From: Bacteroidetes bacterium UBA6491
GTDB taxonomy: Bacteria; Bacteroidota; Bacteroidia; NS11-12g; UBA9320
Reading direction: 5' to 3'
Assembly: GCA_002436505.1 (NCBI GenBank)
Contig: DJML01000003.1
Span: forward strand, 1-37,798
DNA: 37,798 nt
Below, piece by piece: positions 7,373 through 16,100 of this stretch. A program made the translations under genes and the position numbers. Position 1 is the stretch's first letter. The number at the start of each line of letters is the position of its first letter. The notes beneath the pieces were generated by a model. The model made no database searches. It saw nothing but the letters and a program-made list of their open reading frames with translations, and had not been told where the DNA came from.

Positions 7373-7978
7373 TCATTTGCCGAGTACATAAACGACATAA
7401 ATCCCAAACAAACGATTATAAAGCCCTGCCCTGTTCCAGATATTTAAACCATTGTCATAGTCGTCCCCTACCCTAACCAATGAATTCTGATGACGTAAAC
7501 CGATGCTGAATTGGTCAGACAGGTCATATTCCGCTCCTGCTAAAGCACCAAATTCCATCTTCCGTATTTCCGTATCCATCCACCCCAGCCCTAACTCATC
7601 TCTCATGGCAATAACATTTACTCCAACCGTAGGTCCGAAATAAAAAAGGAAATCTTTCTTTTCATAGGACAGTTTCAAAGGAAATTCAATGTAGTCAAAA
7701 CGAAGGCGAAAGAGGTCGGCTACAGGTTTATCAGGATCCGTTATTTCCTTGCTGCCTTTCATAGTGTACAAGATCTCGAAGCCCGAATACCATCTCTCAT
7801 TTATCTTGTAGTCAATTCGGATCCCCGCACTAAGACCGGTCTTGTTGTATCCGCTGATCTTATCCCCGTCTACCTGTGCGAATGTAGCACCGCCAAGCAA
7901 ACCTGCGCTGAACTGAGCTCTCGCACCAAAGACAAATAATGAACAGAGTAGAAAAAGTACTAAAATGTGTTTGCGCAT
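7373..7978 (-). CDS. Outer-membrane beta-barrel protein, PorT-like
   Basis: The 201-residue protein has a signal peptide (1-21, ending ARAQ) and a mature part of alternating amphipathic strands typical of the Bacteroidota OMP_b-brl_2 family: FSAGLLGGATFAQVDGD, TGLSAGIRIDYKINERWY, RFDYIEFPLKLSYE, FLFYFGPTVGVNV, FGALAGAEYDLSDQFSIG and a closing strand NRLFGIYVVYVLGK. About eight strands fit its length. Proteins of this family sit in the outer membrane; most have no known function and nothing here suggests a specific one. It is divergent from the TerB-like gene across a 14-bp palindrome that gives a -7 element to each strand. Confidence 0.85.
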   Translation of the reverse strand: MRKHILVLFLLCSLFVFGARAQFSAGLLGGATFAQVDGDKISGYNKTGLSAGIRIDYKINERWYSGFEILYTMKGSKEITDPDKPVADLFRLRFDYIEFPLKLSYEKKDFLFYFGPTVGVNVIAMRDELGLGWMDTEIRKMEFGALAGAEYDLSDQFSIGLRHQNSLVRVGDDYDNGLNIWNRAGLYNRLFGIYVVYVLGK

Positions 7979-7997
7979 CGGATCAAAATTAATTTTG
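7970..7997 (+). promoter_or_regulatory. Candidate promoter of the TerB-like gene
   Basis: TAATTTTG (7990-7997) is an exact -7 match. TTTG, the -33 consensus itself, begins at 7970, so the TTT-to-TA spacing is 17 and the TTTG-to-TA spacing 16. It is the best complete match in the window. The -7 element is half of the palindrome CAAAATTAATTTTG (7984-7997), which also serves the other strand. Confidence 0.45.
7984..7991 (-). promoter_or_regulatory. Candidate -7 element of the PorT-like barrel gene
   Basis: On the minus strand TAATTTTG (7991-7984) matches TAnnTTTG and ends 5 nt before the ATG at 7978, so the transcript would be nearly leaderless. No -33 match is seen. It overlaps the plus-strand -7 element. 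Confidence 0.35.
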
Positions 7998-8071
7998 AAA
8001 TATAGGATTTTGCATCTTCTTTGTGGTCATCAAATAGTAATTTGATTCAGGCAAATAGCTATCTTAGCAGC

Positions 8072-8434
8072 ATGGACAGGTATTCATTGGGAAAGTTAAA
8101 TAAGGACATCGCGGGATATTTAATGTTACTGATACTCGCTGAATCAGACGGCAATTTTGATCCGCGTGAAGGAGTTGTTGTGGTTGAGTTCTTACAGCGG
8201 GAATTTCCGCTGGGCGGTAATTTCGAATCAGCAGCAGAAATATTAGGGATGTTGCAACCCGAAGATTATAAAGAAGCCTTGCTTCAGCTTGCAGAACAAT
8301 TCTATGCTGATTCCAACGATTTTGAAAGAAAGCGTTTCATCGAATTTGCCCTTAAGCTTGTACAGGCAGACGAGAAGCTCGACGCTTTAGAGAATCAGTA
8401 CGTCACTATGCTATTTGAGGCCTGGGATATTTAG
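8072..8434 (+). CDS. TerB-like helical protein
   Basis: The 120-residue protein is soluble and helical. It carries the two acidic motifs of the TerB/DjlA-N fold: LAESDGNFDPREGVVVVEFL near the N terminus and VQADEKLDALENQYVTMLFE near the C terminus, both of the form aDG-x-hydrophobic-x3-E. In this superfamily these acidic residues bind metal, and many members are linked to stress or envelope processes; tellurite resistance should not be inferred. I start it at the ATG at 8072 (MDRYSLGKLNKDIAGY). An in-frame TTG at 8021 adds 17 residues and lies closer to the candidate promoter, so it remains possible. Its 3' end overlaps that of rnc by 4 bp. Confidence 0.7.
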   Translation: MDRYSLGKLNKDIAGYLMLLILAESDGNFDPREGVVVVEFLQREFPLGGNFESAAEILGMLQPEDYKEALLQLAEQFYADSNDFERKRFIEFALKLVQADEKLDALENQYVTMLFEAWDI

Positions 8435-9186
8435 TTAAGGCTTAGCTTCTCACAGACCATCTGGGCTGCTATTTTTTCTGCGGTTTTCTTTGAAAAATGT
8501 GTGGCACGTGCCAGTTCATCGCCGTCAATGATCAAAGCGATCGTAAATTTCCGCTCATGATTTTTCCCGTTCTCATCAACTATTCTGAATTCAATTACTT
8601 TTCTTTCCTTCTGGGCCCATTGGTTAAGAATGCTTTTGTAATTTTCGTTTAGTTTCTCAATTTCATCCAGGATAATGAACGGTTTTATCAATCGCTGGTA
8701 CACAAAATTAAAGGTAAAACTGTAGCCCATATCTAAATAAATGGCTCCGATCATTGCTTCCAGTGCATTTCCCGATAAGCTATTCATCACATGAGAAGAG
8801 GCAGAAACGTTCTTATCCGTTTTTAGGACTTCATGGATACCTATCTCCCTGGCAAGTTTTGCGAGTTGTTTCCTACTGACGATTCTTGACTTCATTTCCG
8901 TAAGGAAACCTTCTCCTTTAAAGGGGAATTTCCTGTACAACAATTCCGCGATCGTCAGATCAAGGACAGCATCTCCAAGATACTCAAGGCGTTCATTGCT
9001 GGTTTTCTCGCCTCCTACTCCCCGTTCAGAGGCAGAAAGGTGTCGAAATGCCTGTTCATAAAGTATAAAGCTTAATGGATAATAGCCTATGATGGAAGCG
9101 ATCTTGCCGTGGTACCGCCTTTCTTCACCTCGGGAGAAAAACAAGAATTTTAGCGCACCGAATACCCGCCTCAACTTATCCTTCAA
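8431..9186 (-). CDS. rnc: Ribonuclease III
   Basis: RNase III cuts double-stranded RNA in rRNA maturation and mRNA processing. The catalytic domain has SNERLEYLGDAVLD (63-76; Glu65, Glu68 and Asp72 match E. coli E38, E41 and D45) and GNALEAMIGAIYLDMGY (139-155; Glu143 matches E117). The position of E. coli D114 is Asn140, which I recall as common in Bacteroidota. A dsRNA-binding domain (about 180-251) ends with KKTAEKIAAQMVCEKL. There is no ATG near the expected start: candidates are TTG at 9186 (overlapping fabF by 11 bp) and TTG at 9174 (one base after the fabF stop). It is the third gene of acpP-fabF-rnc. Confidence 0.93.
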   Translation of the reverse strand: MKDKLRRVFGALKFLFFSRGEERRYHGKIASIIGYYPLSFILYEQAFRHLSASERGVGGEKTSNERLEYLGDAVLDLTIAELLYRKFPFKGEGFLTEMKSRIVSRKQLAKLAREIGIHEVLKTDKNVSASSHVMNSLSGNALEAMIGAIYLDMGYSFTFNFVYQRLIKPFIILDEIEKLNENYKSILNQWAQKERKVIEFRIVDENGKNHERKFTIALIIDGDELARATHFSKKTAEKIAAQMVCEKLSLN

Positions 9187-10429
9187 ATTTTTTGAGAATC
9201 AACGATGAATTGTGACCCCCAAAACCAAATGTGTTGCTCAACGCTGCCTTAACCTCTCTTTTTTGCGCTGTATTAAAAGTGAGATTTAATCTTGGGTCGA
9301 ACGCCTCATCATCGGTAAAATGATTAATTGTAGGAGGCACGATTCCTTCATATATGGCCATGATACAGGCCAAAGCTTCCACTGCACCGGCAGCACCCAG
9401 CAGGTGACCGGTCATGGACTTGGTTGAACTGATATTCAGTTTAAATGCATGTTCACCGAACACCTGCTGTATCGCTTTTGATTCGCTGATATCACCCAGT
9501 GGTGTAGAGGTTCCGTGAACATTCACATAATCAATCTCTTCAGGTCTCATGCCAGCATCATCTAACGCGGATATCATCACATTAGTAGCACCTAATCCTT
9601 CAGGATGAGGGGCAGTGATGTGGTATGCGTCTGCTGACTGGCCTGAACCTGCAATTTCTGCATATATTTTGGCTCCTCTGGCTTTGGCATGTTCGTACTC
9701 TTCAAGGATCAGTGCTGCTGCACCTTCTCCAAGCACGAATCCATCCCGGTCCTTGTCAAAGGGCCTGGAAGCAGTTTTAAAGTCATCGTTCCTTTCAGAA
9801 AGGGCCTTCATTGAATTAAAACCTCCCATTGCCATTTCATTCACAGCGGCTTCAGATCCTCCGGTCACCATAATATCAGCCTTACCAAGACGGATATAGT
9901 TGTAGGCATCAGAAATGGAATGATTAGAAGATGCACATGCAGAAACGGTTGCAAAATTTGGCCCTCGAAGGCCATATTTAATAGAAATGTACCCAGCGCT
10001 AATGTCGGCGATCATCATAGGTACGAAGAAAGGGCTGACACGGGGCGTTCCATCGCCGGAAACATAATCCCTTGTCTCCTTAAGGAAAGTGTATATACCA
10101 CCGATTCCGGTACCCCAAATCACCCCGGCCCGATCAACGTCAAATTGCTCATCGATCAAGCCGGAGTCCCTCATCGCTTCGTCCGCAACAACCATTGCGT
10201 AGTGCGTAAAAGGGTCCATTTTTCGGGCTTCCTTACGGTCAATATGATCCTGGACGTCAAAATTTTTGACCTCACACGCAAATTTCGTCCTGAACTTTTC
10301 GGCATCAAAACGGGTGATCTCATTGGCACCGCTTACGCTGCCGGCAAGACCGTTCCAATACTCGCGTACGTTATTCCCGATCGGAGTTAACGCACCAAGC
10401 CCAGTAACTACAACTCGCTTCAGATCCAT
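9176..10429 (-). CDS. fabF: Beta-ketoacyl-ACP synthase II
   Basis: FabF condenses malonyl-ACP with acyl-ACP in each elongation round of type II fatty-acid synthesis in the cytoplasm. The 417-residue length is typical. The Cys-His-His triad is present: Cys165 in VSACASSNHS, His305 in NVHGTSTPLGD and His342 in KSMTGHLLGAAG. The N terminus RVVVTGLGALTPIG and C terminus NTFGFGGHNSSLIL are standard. It starts 6 bp after the acpP stop and overlaps or abuts rnc, so it sits in the middle of a three-gene operon. Confidence 0.97.
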   Translation of the reverse strand: MDLKRVVVTGLGALTPIGNNVREYWNGLAGSVSGANEITRFDAEKFRTKFACEVKNFDVQDHIDRKEARKMDPFTHYAMVVADEAMRDSGLIDEQFDVDRAGVIWGTGIGGIYTFLKETRDYVSGDGTPRVSPFFVPMMIADISAGYISIKYGLRGPNFATVSACASSNHSISDAYNYIRLGKADIMVTGGSEAAVNEMAMGGFNSMKALSERNDDFKTASRPFDKDRDGFVLGEGAAALILEEYEHAKARGAKIYAEIAGSGQSADAYHITAPHPEGLGATNVMISALDDAGMRPEEIDYVNVHGTSTPLGDISESKAIQQVFGEHAFKLNISSTKSMTGHLLGAAGAVEALACIMAIYEGIVPPTINHFTDDEAFDPRLNLTFNTAQKREVKAALSNTFGFGGHNSSLILKKFEG

Positions 10430-10435
10430 TCCGGA

Positions 10436-10672
10436 TTATTTTGTGTTTCCTTCGATGTAAGAAACAGCTTCTCCTACTGTAGAGATTTTCTCTGCCTGCT
10501 CGTCAGGAATGGCGATGTTGAATTCTTTTTCAAATTCCATGATCAATTCCACTGTGTCCAACGAATCGGCACCAAGGTCATTTGTGAAACTTGCTTCTTG
10601 AGTTACTTCTGACTCTTCTACTCCCAATTTGTCAACTATGATAGCTGTTACTTTTGATGCAATATCTGACAT
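10436..10672 (-). CDS. acpP: Acyl carrier protein
   Basis: The 78-residue acidic protein carries growing acyl chains on a phosphopantetheine arm attached to Ser37 in LGADSLDTVEL. Helices and loops match E. coli AcpP throughout (MSDIASKVTAIIVDKLGVEE at the start). I use the ATG at 10672; an upstream in-frame extension to 10729 runs through the intergenic region and is unlike ACPs. It is the first gene of acpP-fabF-rnc and divergent from the IPExxxVDY gene. The arm could be added by the phosphopantetheinyl transferase at 3477-4118, although a dedicated AcpS elsewhere is equally possible. Confidence 0.97.
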   Translation of the reverse strand: MSDIASKVTAIIVDKLGVEESEVTQEASFTNDLGADSLDTVELIMEFEKEFNIAIPDEQAEKISTVGEAVSYIEGNTK

Positions 10673-10750
10673 TGTCTTTACTTTTTGATTTTGTAAGGTG
10701 CAAAGAACATTTTTTTGATACAAAAACACAAGTAAAAATATCAGACAAGG

Positions 10751-10758
10751 TAATTTTG
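10751..10758 (+). promoter_or_regulatory. Candidate -7 element for the IPExxxVDY-pyk-DUF2480 operon
   Basis: TAATTTTG is an exact TAnnTTTG match ending 16 nt before the ATG at 10775, the same distance as at hldD. No -33 element is visible at the usual spacing. Confidence 0.4.
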
Positions 10759-10774
10759 AACATTATTCCACCTT

Positions 10775-11188
10775 ATGAAGGTTCATACATTAATAGTTGA
10801 CGAAAAGCCGGGAGTGCGCCTATTTGGGATAGTTCACGGCGATAAATTCCATCTCGCAGCATGGAAGTTAAATAAAATTCTTCCTTTCCCGTTAGAGCGG
10901 ATCGAAGATATAAAACTGGACCTGAACGGCAAAGAATCGTACTTTGGACGCTATTCTGCTTTTGATCCGGATATGGAAACGGAAATAATTTTCCTTAAGA
11001 ACAGAGGTACTTTCGGTTATTTAATACAGGAGTTTAAACAATTTGATTTTCTTTTAATGGAAAGGAACTATGATTGCGACTTTATTGAAGATCTGCAAGA
11101 GTCCGTAATATTGGCGGGTATTGAACACGTAATTCCTGTAGATTTTGAAAACTTACGACCTCAATCAAGGGTTAACTTAGAAATATGA
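10775..11188 (+). CDS. IPExxxVDY family protein
   Basis: This 137-residue soluble protein belongs by context and by its C-terminal pattern to the Bacteroidota IPExxxVDY family, which commonly lies between acpP and pyk. The matching features are IQEFKQFDFLLMERNY (about 84-99) and IEHVIPVDFENL (about 117-128), followed by a short NLxI tail. No enzyme motif or membrane segment is present and the function of the family is not known. Its stop overlaps the pyk start (ATGA), so translation is coupled. Conserved linkage to acyl-carrier and pyruvate kinase genes suggests, but does not show, a role near the glycolysis/lipid junction. Confidence 0.8.
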   Translation: MKVHTLIVDEKPGVRLFGIVHGDKFHLAAWKLNKILPFPLERIEDIKLDLNGKESYFGRYSAFDPDMETEIIFLKNRGTFGYLIQEFKQFDFLLMERNYDCDFIEDLQESVILAGIEHVIPVDFENLRPQSRVNLEI

Positions 11189-12621
11189 ATGGCATTCTGC
11201 ATTATAACAAGACAAAGATCATAGCCACCATCGGGCCGGCTACAGAATCAAAAGAGATGCTAAGAGCACTTTTAATGGAAGGCGTGGATGTTTGTCGTAT
11301 TAATTTTTCCCATGGCTCGTTCGAACAGCATGAGAACGTTATCCGTAACATCCATGAATTGAATGATGAGCTCAATCTGAATACAAGTATTCTGGGTGAC
11401 CTGCAAGGTCCTAAACTTCGTATCGGCCGTGTAGAGAATGACGAGATCGAAATTGAGACAGGTAAAACCATTCTTTGTACGAACAAGGAGTGCATTGGAA
11501 CTAATGAAAAGATATACATCAAATATGAAAGGCTAACGGAGGATCTTAATCCGGGTGAAAGGATATTGATCGATGACGGGAAAATACACCTCATCGTGGA
11601 TCGGGTCGTGGATAAAAACACCATTAGTGCCCGAATCGACCATGGAGGAAAGGTCCTTTCAAAAAAAGGTTTCAATTTACCCGATACTGACCTCACTGTT
11701 ACTACCCTTACGGATAAAGACATCGAGGATCTGGATTTTGCCATTAAACACGACGTTGACTGGATAGGCCTTAGTTTTGTTCGCCGAGCGACGGATGTCG
11801 ACCTTGTTCGCAGCCTTATCAGAAAAGAAGAAGGGTACCAGAAGATCATTGCTAAAATCGAAAAGCCCCAGGCTGTAGAGAACATTGATGAAATTATCGC
11901 TGCTGCTGATGGAATTATGGTTGCCCGTGGTGACCTTGGTGTTGAACTGCCCATGGAACGTGTTCCGGTAATACAGAAACAGATCGTAGAGAAATGTCTA
12001 GCCAACTCCAAGCCGGTGATCATAGCTACACAAATGATGGAGAGCATGATCAGTAGCCCCACTCCTACCAGGGCAGAGACCAACGATGTTGCGAATGCGG
12101 TAATGGATGGTGCAGATGCAGTGATGCTGAGTGCAGAGACATCTATTGGTAAATTCCCTTTAAAAGCGGTACAGGCAGTGGAGAAGATCCTGGAGTCGAC
12201 TGAAAGGGAATGGGATATCTATCATAAGGGGAAGAAACCAAACAAGAATTCTCCTTCCTTCTTATCGGACGAGATCTGTTTTACTGCTGTACGGATAAGC
12301 GACCATATCAAGGCAAAAGCGATCATATCTCTTACATATTCAGGATATACAGCCTTTAAGATTGCTGCTTTCCGGCCTAATTGTCATATATTTATATTTA
12401 CTGCCAACAAAGGACTTTTCAGATTATTGAGCCTGGTGTGGAATATCCGTGTGTTCTACTATGACAAAATGCAAAGTACTGACCGTACTATTAAGGACAT
12501 TCTGAACATTTTAAAGGAAAACGGGTTGTTAAACAAAGATGATCTGGTAGTTCACACAGCAAGCATGCCTATTCAGGAAAAAATGAGAACGAACACCCTA
12601 AAGATAAGCAAGGTTGAATAA
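11185..12621 (+). CDS. pyk: Pyruvate kinase
   Basis: Pyruvate kinase makes pyruvate and ATP from phosphoenolpyruvate and ADP. The 478-residue protein has the usual order: NKTKIIATIGPA (8-19), INFSHGSFEQHE, a B domain (about 70-160), the catalytic lysine in IAKIEKPQAVEN, ARGDLGVELPMERVP, and ATQMMESMISSPTPTRAE followed by DVANAVMDGADAVMLSAETS. The C-terminal regulatory domain (about 350-478) is present. It is the second gene of a tight operon: 4-bp overlap with the gene before and 1-bp overlap (TAATG) with the DUF2480 gene after. Confidence 0.97.
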   Translation: MNGILHYNKTKIIATIGPATESKEMLRALLMEGVDVCRINFSHGSFEQHENVIRNIHELNDELNLNTSILGDLQGPKLRIGRVENDEIEIETGKTILCTNKECIGTNEKIYIKYERLTEDLNPGERILIDDGKIHLIVDRVVDKNTISARIDHGGKVLSKKGFNLPDTDLTVTTLTDKDIEDLDFAIKHDVDWIGLSFVRRATDVDLVRSLIRKEEGYQKIIAKIEKPQAVENIDEIIAAADGIMVARGDLGVELPMERVPVIQKQIVEKCLANSKPVIIATQMMESMISSPTPTRAETNDVANAVMDGADAVMLSAETSIGKFPLKAVQAVEKILESTEREWDIYHKGKKPNKNSPSFLSDEICFTAVRISDHIKAKAIISLTYSGYTAFKIAAFRPNCHIFIFTANKGLFRLLSLVWNIRVFYYDKMQSTDRTIKDILNILKENGLLNKDDLVVHTASMPIQEKMRTNTLKISKVE

Positions 12622-13124
12622 TGAGCGAGATAATTAACAGAGTGTCCAACAGCCCTCTTGTCACTATTGATATGGAGGATCTATTCGATTTTGGCGAGAT
12701 CGTGCATTTTGACATGAAGGATCGCCTTTTCCAGGGACTTATACTCAAGGAAAAGGATTTTCGGGCTTTTATAGCAGAACACGACTGGTCTGCCTACAAG
12801 GGCAAATACGTTGCCGTTTTCTGCAGTGTTGATGCTATCCTGCCTACCTGGGCATATATGCTTGTAGCAAACAGGTTGCAACCGTATGCAAAGGACTTTC
12901 ATTTTGGCACAGGGGAAGAACTGATCCAGGCGGTGTATGATAAACTGATCGACAATATAGACGTATCAGCATACGATAATAAAATGGTGGTCATAAAAGG
13001 ATGTTTCAATAAACCTGTACCTACCGGCGCTTACGTGGCCATTACCAAAAAACTAACACCGCATGTAAAAAGTCTGATGTTTGGGGAAGCATGCAGCACT
13101 GTTCCTATCTATAAAAGGAAATAA
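12621..13124 (+). CDS. DUF2480 family protein
   Basis: The 167-residue soluble protein matches DUF2480, a Bacteroidota family of unknown function. The landmarks are VAVFCSVDAILPTWAYMLV (about 70-88), VVIKGCFNKPVPTGAYVAI (about 128-146) and the C-terminal LMFGEACSTVPIYKRK. Three conserved cysteines (in FCSVD, KGCFN and EACST) hint at metal or redox chemistry, which is inference only. Its ATG shares one base with the pyk stop. The next gene converges on it after 53 bp. Confidence 0.85.
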   Translation: MSEIINRVSNSPLVTIDMEDLFDFGEIVHFDMKDRLFQGLILKEKDFRAFIAEHDWSAYKGKYVAVFCSVDAILPTWAYMLVANRLQPYAKDFHFGTGEELIQAVYDKLIDNIDVSAYDNKMVVIKGCFNKPVPTGAYVAITKKLTPHVKSLMFGEACSTVPIYKRK

Positions 13125-13136
13125 CCCTGTTAAAGG

Positions 13137-13169
13137 AATAAGAAAACACGCAATAGTCCGGTTCTTATT
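13137..13169. terminator. Possible weak hairpin between convergent genes
   Basis: AATAAGAA (13137-13144) and TTCTTATT (13162-13169) can form an 8-bp AT-rich stem with a 17-nt loop in the gap between the DUF2480 and tamB stop codons. There is no clean T tract, so termination is only suggested by position. Confidence 0.2.
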
Positions 13170-13177
13170 TACTGTGT

Positions 13178-16100
13178 TTACCGCTTCCAGTTTTTCTTAC
13201 GAAATGATATTGTATCCATCTCACGTCTGATATAGAAACCAACGCCTGCCTGGTTAGTCGTGTTCTTGACGCTGGAGGTCGGATCATTCGCACGTTTCCA
13301 AAAAGCCTGGACCTTCACCCTTCCGTCAGCTGTAATGTTGTAAATTGCTTTCACCTCGACAGGATTCTGAGATTCTGCCTTCGCTGCAGTCGCACCTGAG
13401 AACCCAAGTTCCAGTTTATCCTTGTAAAGTTTTTTTCGGACATTCAGTTCGAGCTGATCACGTTGTTCAGTCGTTACACTTGACCAGTTCACCCCGACTT
13501 CCCATCCGGGTACGTCTTTAAGCATTTGGTTCATATATTTATTCAGAATTCCACTCACACTATTGGACAAAGACTGTGTGCCGAGTCCGCCGACATCCAG
13601 AGTTTCAGTTCCTGATGAAGAAACGAATGTACCCAGGGCAAGCACCGCAAAAAACTGTCTGTTCAATTCATCTTCGTTGGATTCTATTTCACGCATACGA
13701 GCCATGAATTCACTAGGTCTGCTGACATTGCTTGAAATATCAGGGAAGTCCAGACCAAATTTGATATCTGGACTGAATAATTCGCCTCGTAAGAACAACT
13801 GACAATCCACCGGGATCGGCTTGTAATAATCCGCCTGTTCTGATCCACTGAACAACGCTGATGGGTCAGCGGTCTTTCTGACGGTCGCTTCCATGTCAAT
13901 TCTGGCCTTATACGGATCTCCGTCCCAGCTGATTCTTCCTCCTTTTTTAAAAATAAAGTTTTCGGAAACGAACAGAGCATTGTACGGATACGATCCTTCT
14001 TCGACCGTATAGTCACCAAACATATAGAAATCTCCGAAACTGTTGATCTCCATTCGAATGGTCCCTGTACCTTTACCTGTAATTATATCTCCTGTTCCCT
14101 CATCAAAAATAAGGTCGATCTGAGCCAAAGGTGTAACCTCAAATGCGAGGTCCATCGTAAAACCTTCTATTTTCTGACGGACTTCCTTTTGGGCCGATTC
14201 ATCCTCATCAAGTTCCACAAATTGGATGTAGCTTACTGTAGTATTTGTATTCTCTGATTCCAGCGGGATCTTTATATGCGTGCCTTTCTTTGACTTTGCA
14301 TTTACTTTCACATAAACATTGTCTATGGGCCCTGTTACTTCCACACTGCCGTCAACCACCGCAGTCCCATAAAAATAATCATTGTCCTTACGTGTGGTCT
14401 TCATTGCGATGAAATCTTTCAGTTCTGTGACCTTTACATCCATTACCAGATTCGAGAATTGTTTATGACTTACTGAACCTTTCAGCTTGCCTGTATGGCC
14501 TTTCTCGTCTGAAATGGTATTATCGCGTATGATGATCTGGTCTTTTTTTAACTCTACAGTGCCCGAAACCGTATAATCTGCCTTAAAGTAATCAATGATC
14601 ATGGACACATCTTCAAGGTACACTTTCCCCGAAACCTCAGGAGCATCAAATGTACCTGCAACTAAAAGATTCAGAGAAACTGTTCCTTCAAGATCTGTTA
14701 ATTCACCTCCTAAAAAGGGCTCAAATGGTTTCACGCTCCCATGTGTCATGTTCACTTTCAGATTCATTTTCTGAACATCCGGATGCATGTTTAAGTCACC
14801 CGCCACCTTTATATCCTTGAACATTCCCTTATTCATGCTTCCTTCCACTGACAACATCAACGGGTCATCCTTTCTGCTTAGAGCTAAAAGTGAAACATCC
14901 CCAAGGGTATCCCCGTTCAGGTAAAAATTCATTGTCTGGAGATCTCCGCTGAAAACAGGTCCATCCATCGCTTTCAATATGTTCACATGGCCGTTTGTCC
15001 GGCCTGCAATTTCAATGCCTGAAGACCCCAGTAAAGGATTCAGGTTGTTTAGTTCAAATTCTTCAAGTTCAATGAGCAAGCTGTCTGTTATTGATTTTCC
15101 AGCAATACCGTTCACATGAATAGATTGTCCCATGTCAAAGAGCCGTAGGTTTGCAATTCTTACCTGGTCGCCGGTATAAACGACTTCATTGTTATTCCCT
15201 ATATCCCATTTTCTGCCATTGACGAATATCATTGATTCTTCAAGCTTAAGATTTATCGTGTCGCCTGAGAAACTTGCCAGTCCATAAGATCGCAATGCAA
15301 TATCGTCCTCGGTTTCGGCAAAATTGAACAGGAAATCGATCTGGTTCGGCAGTATACTCGCGTTAAGGATGGCATTGGTCGTAAGCAATTCCCTTTTATC
15401 GTATATTGCATCAACAAGGACACTCATGTTGAGAAGATCAGCAGGTTCCTTGATCACATTAAGATCGATACGTTCAAAAAGTGTCTCACCATATTTGAGC
15501 ATACTTACTTTGGCATCTGCAGTGAGCGATCTTTTTAAAGAAGAATATTTTCCAATAAAAATACCCGGTCCCACGATAAATTGGCTATCCAGCAGAACGG
15601 TCAGGAAATCGCTTTTATTCACACGAATTCTGAAATCAATGTCCACGGGTGAATCAAGTGGCTTTTGTACCTCATAATATTCCGGGAAAAGGTCCGCCAG
15701 AAAAACGTCGTACACCTGGGCAATGTCATTCATGTCGTACTTTCCTGACATCTGAACATCAACAACGTCAGAGTATAATGACAAATATCTCGATGTATCC
15801 TGCTTTCCTGCAAAAAGTTCAACTGCATTAAGCTCAACATCCCGGCCATCTCTTTTTATTGAAATGTTTGATACCTTTAAAGTTCCATCAAGATCATTTA
15901 GTCCTGTCCCGGTCATTTCACATCCTATCCCTGCTTTTATGGTAGTGGGTACATTATCAAGACCAAGTGCCAACAGATCCAGATGATCGATATCAAGGAA
16001 AAAATTATAGTATGGTGTGGTAGATTTTAGATCCACCTTACCTTCAAAGGTGATTCTCGCATTCTCATCTTCGATGGAAGCTTTTCCTATAAATTTACTG

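Noticed and set aside
7232..7447. 71-codon plus-strand frame across the orphan terminator
   Set aside because: It runs through the hairpin and into the 3' end of the barrel gene on the other strand, with no protein-like pattern. A noncoding RNA is the better reading.
8072..8434. Tellurite resistance function for the TerB-like protein
   Set aside because: Only the fold is supported; no other ter genes are nearby and many TerB-like proteins are unrelated to tellurite.
9920..10390. 156-codon plus-strand frame antisense to fabF
   Set aside because: There is no recognisable domain, and the fabF frame opposite it is complete with all catalytic residues.
11202..12083. 293-codon open frame on the minus strand, antisense to pyk
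   Set aside because: It is rich in Ser, Arg, Ile and Met with no domain pattern, as expected for the reverse complement of a well-conserved gene. Pyruvate kinase on the plus strand is certain.
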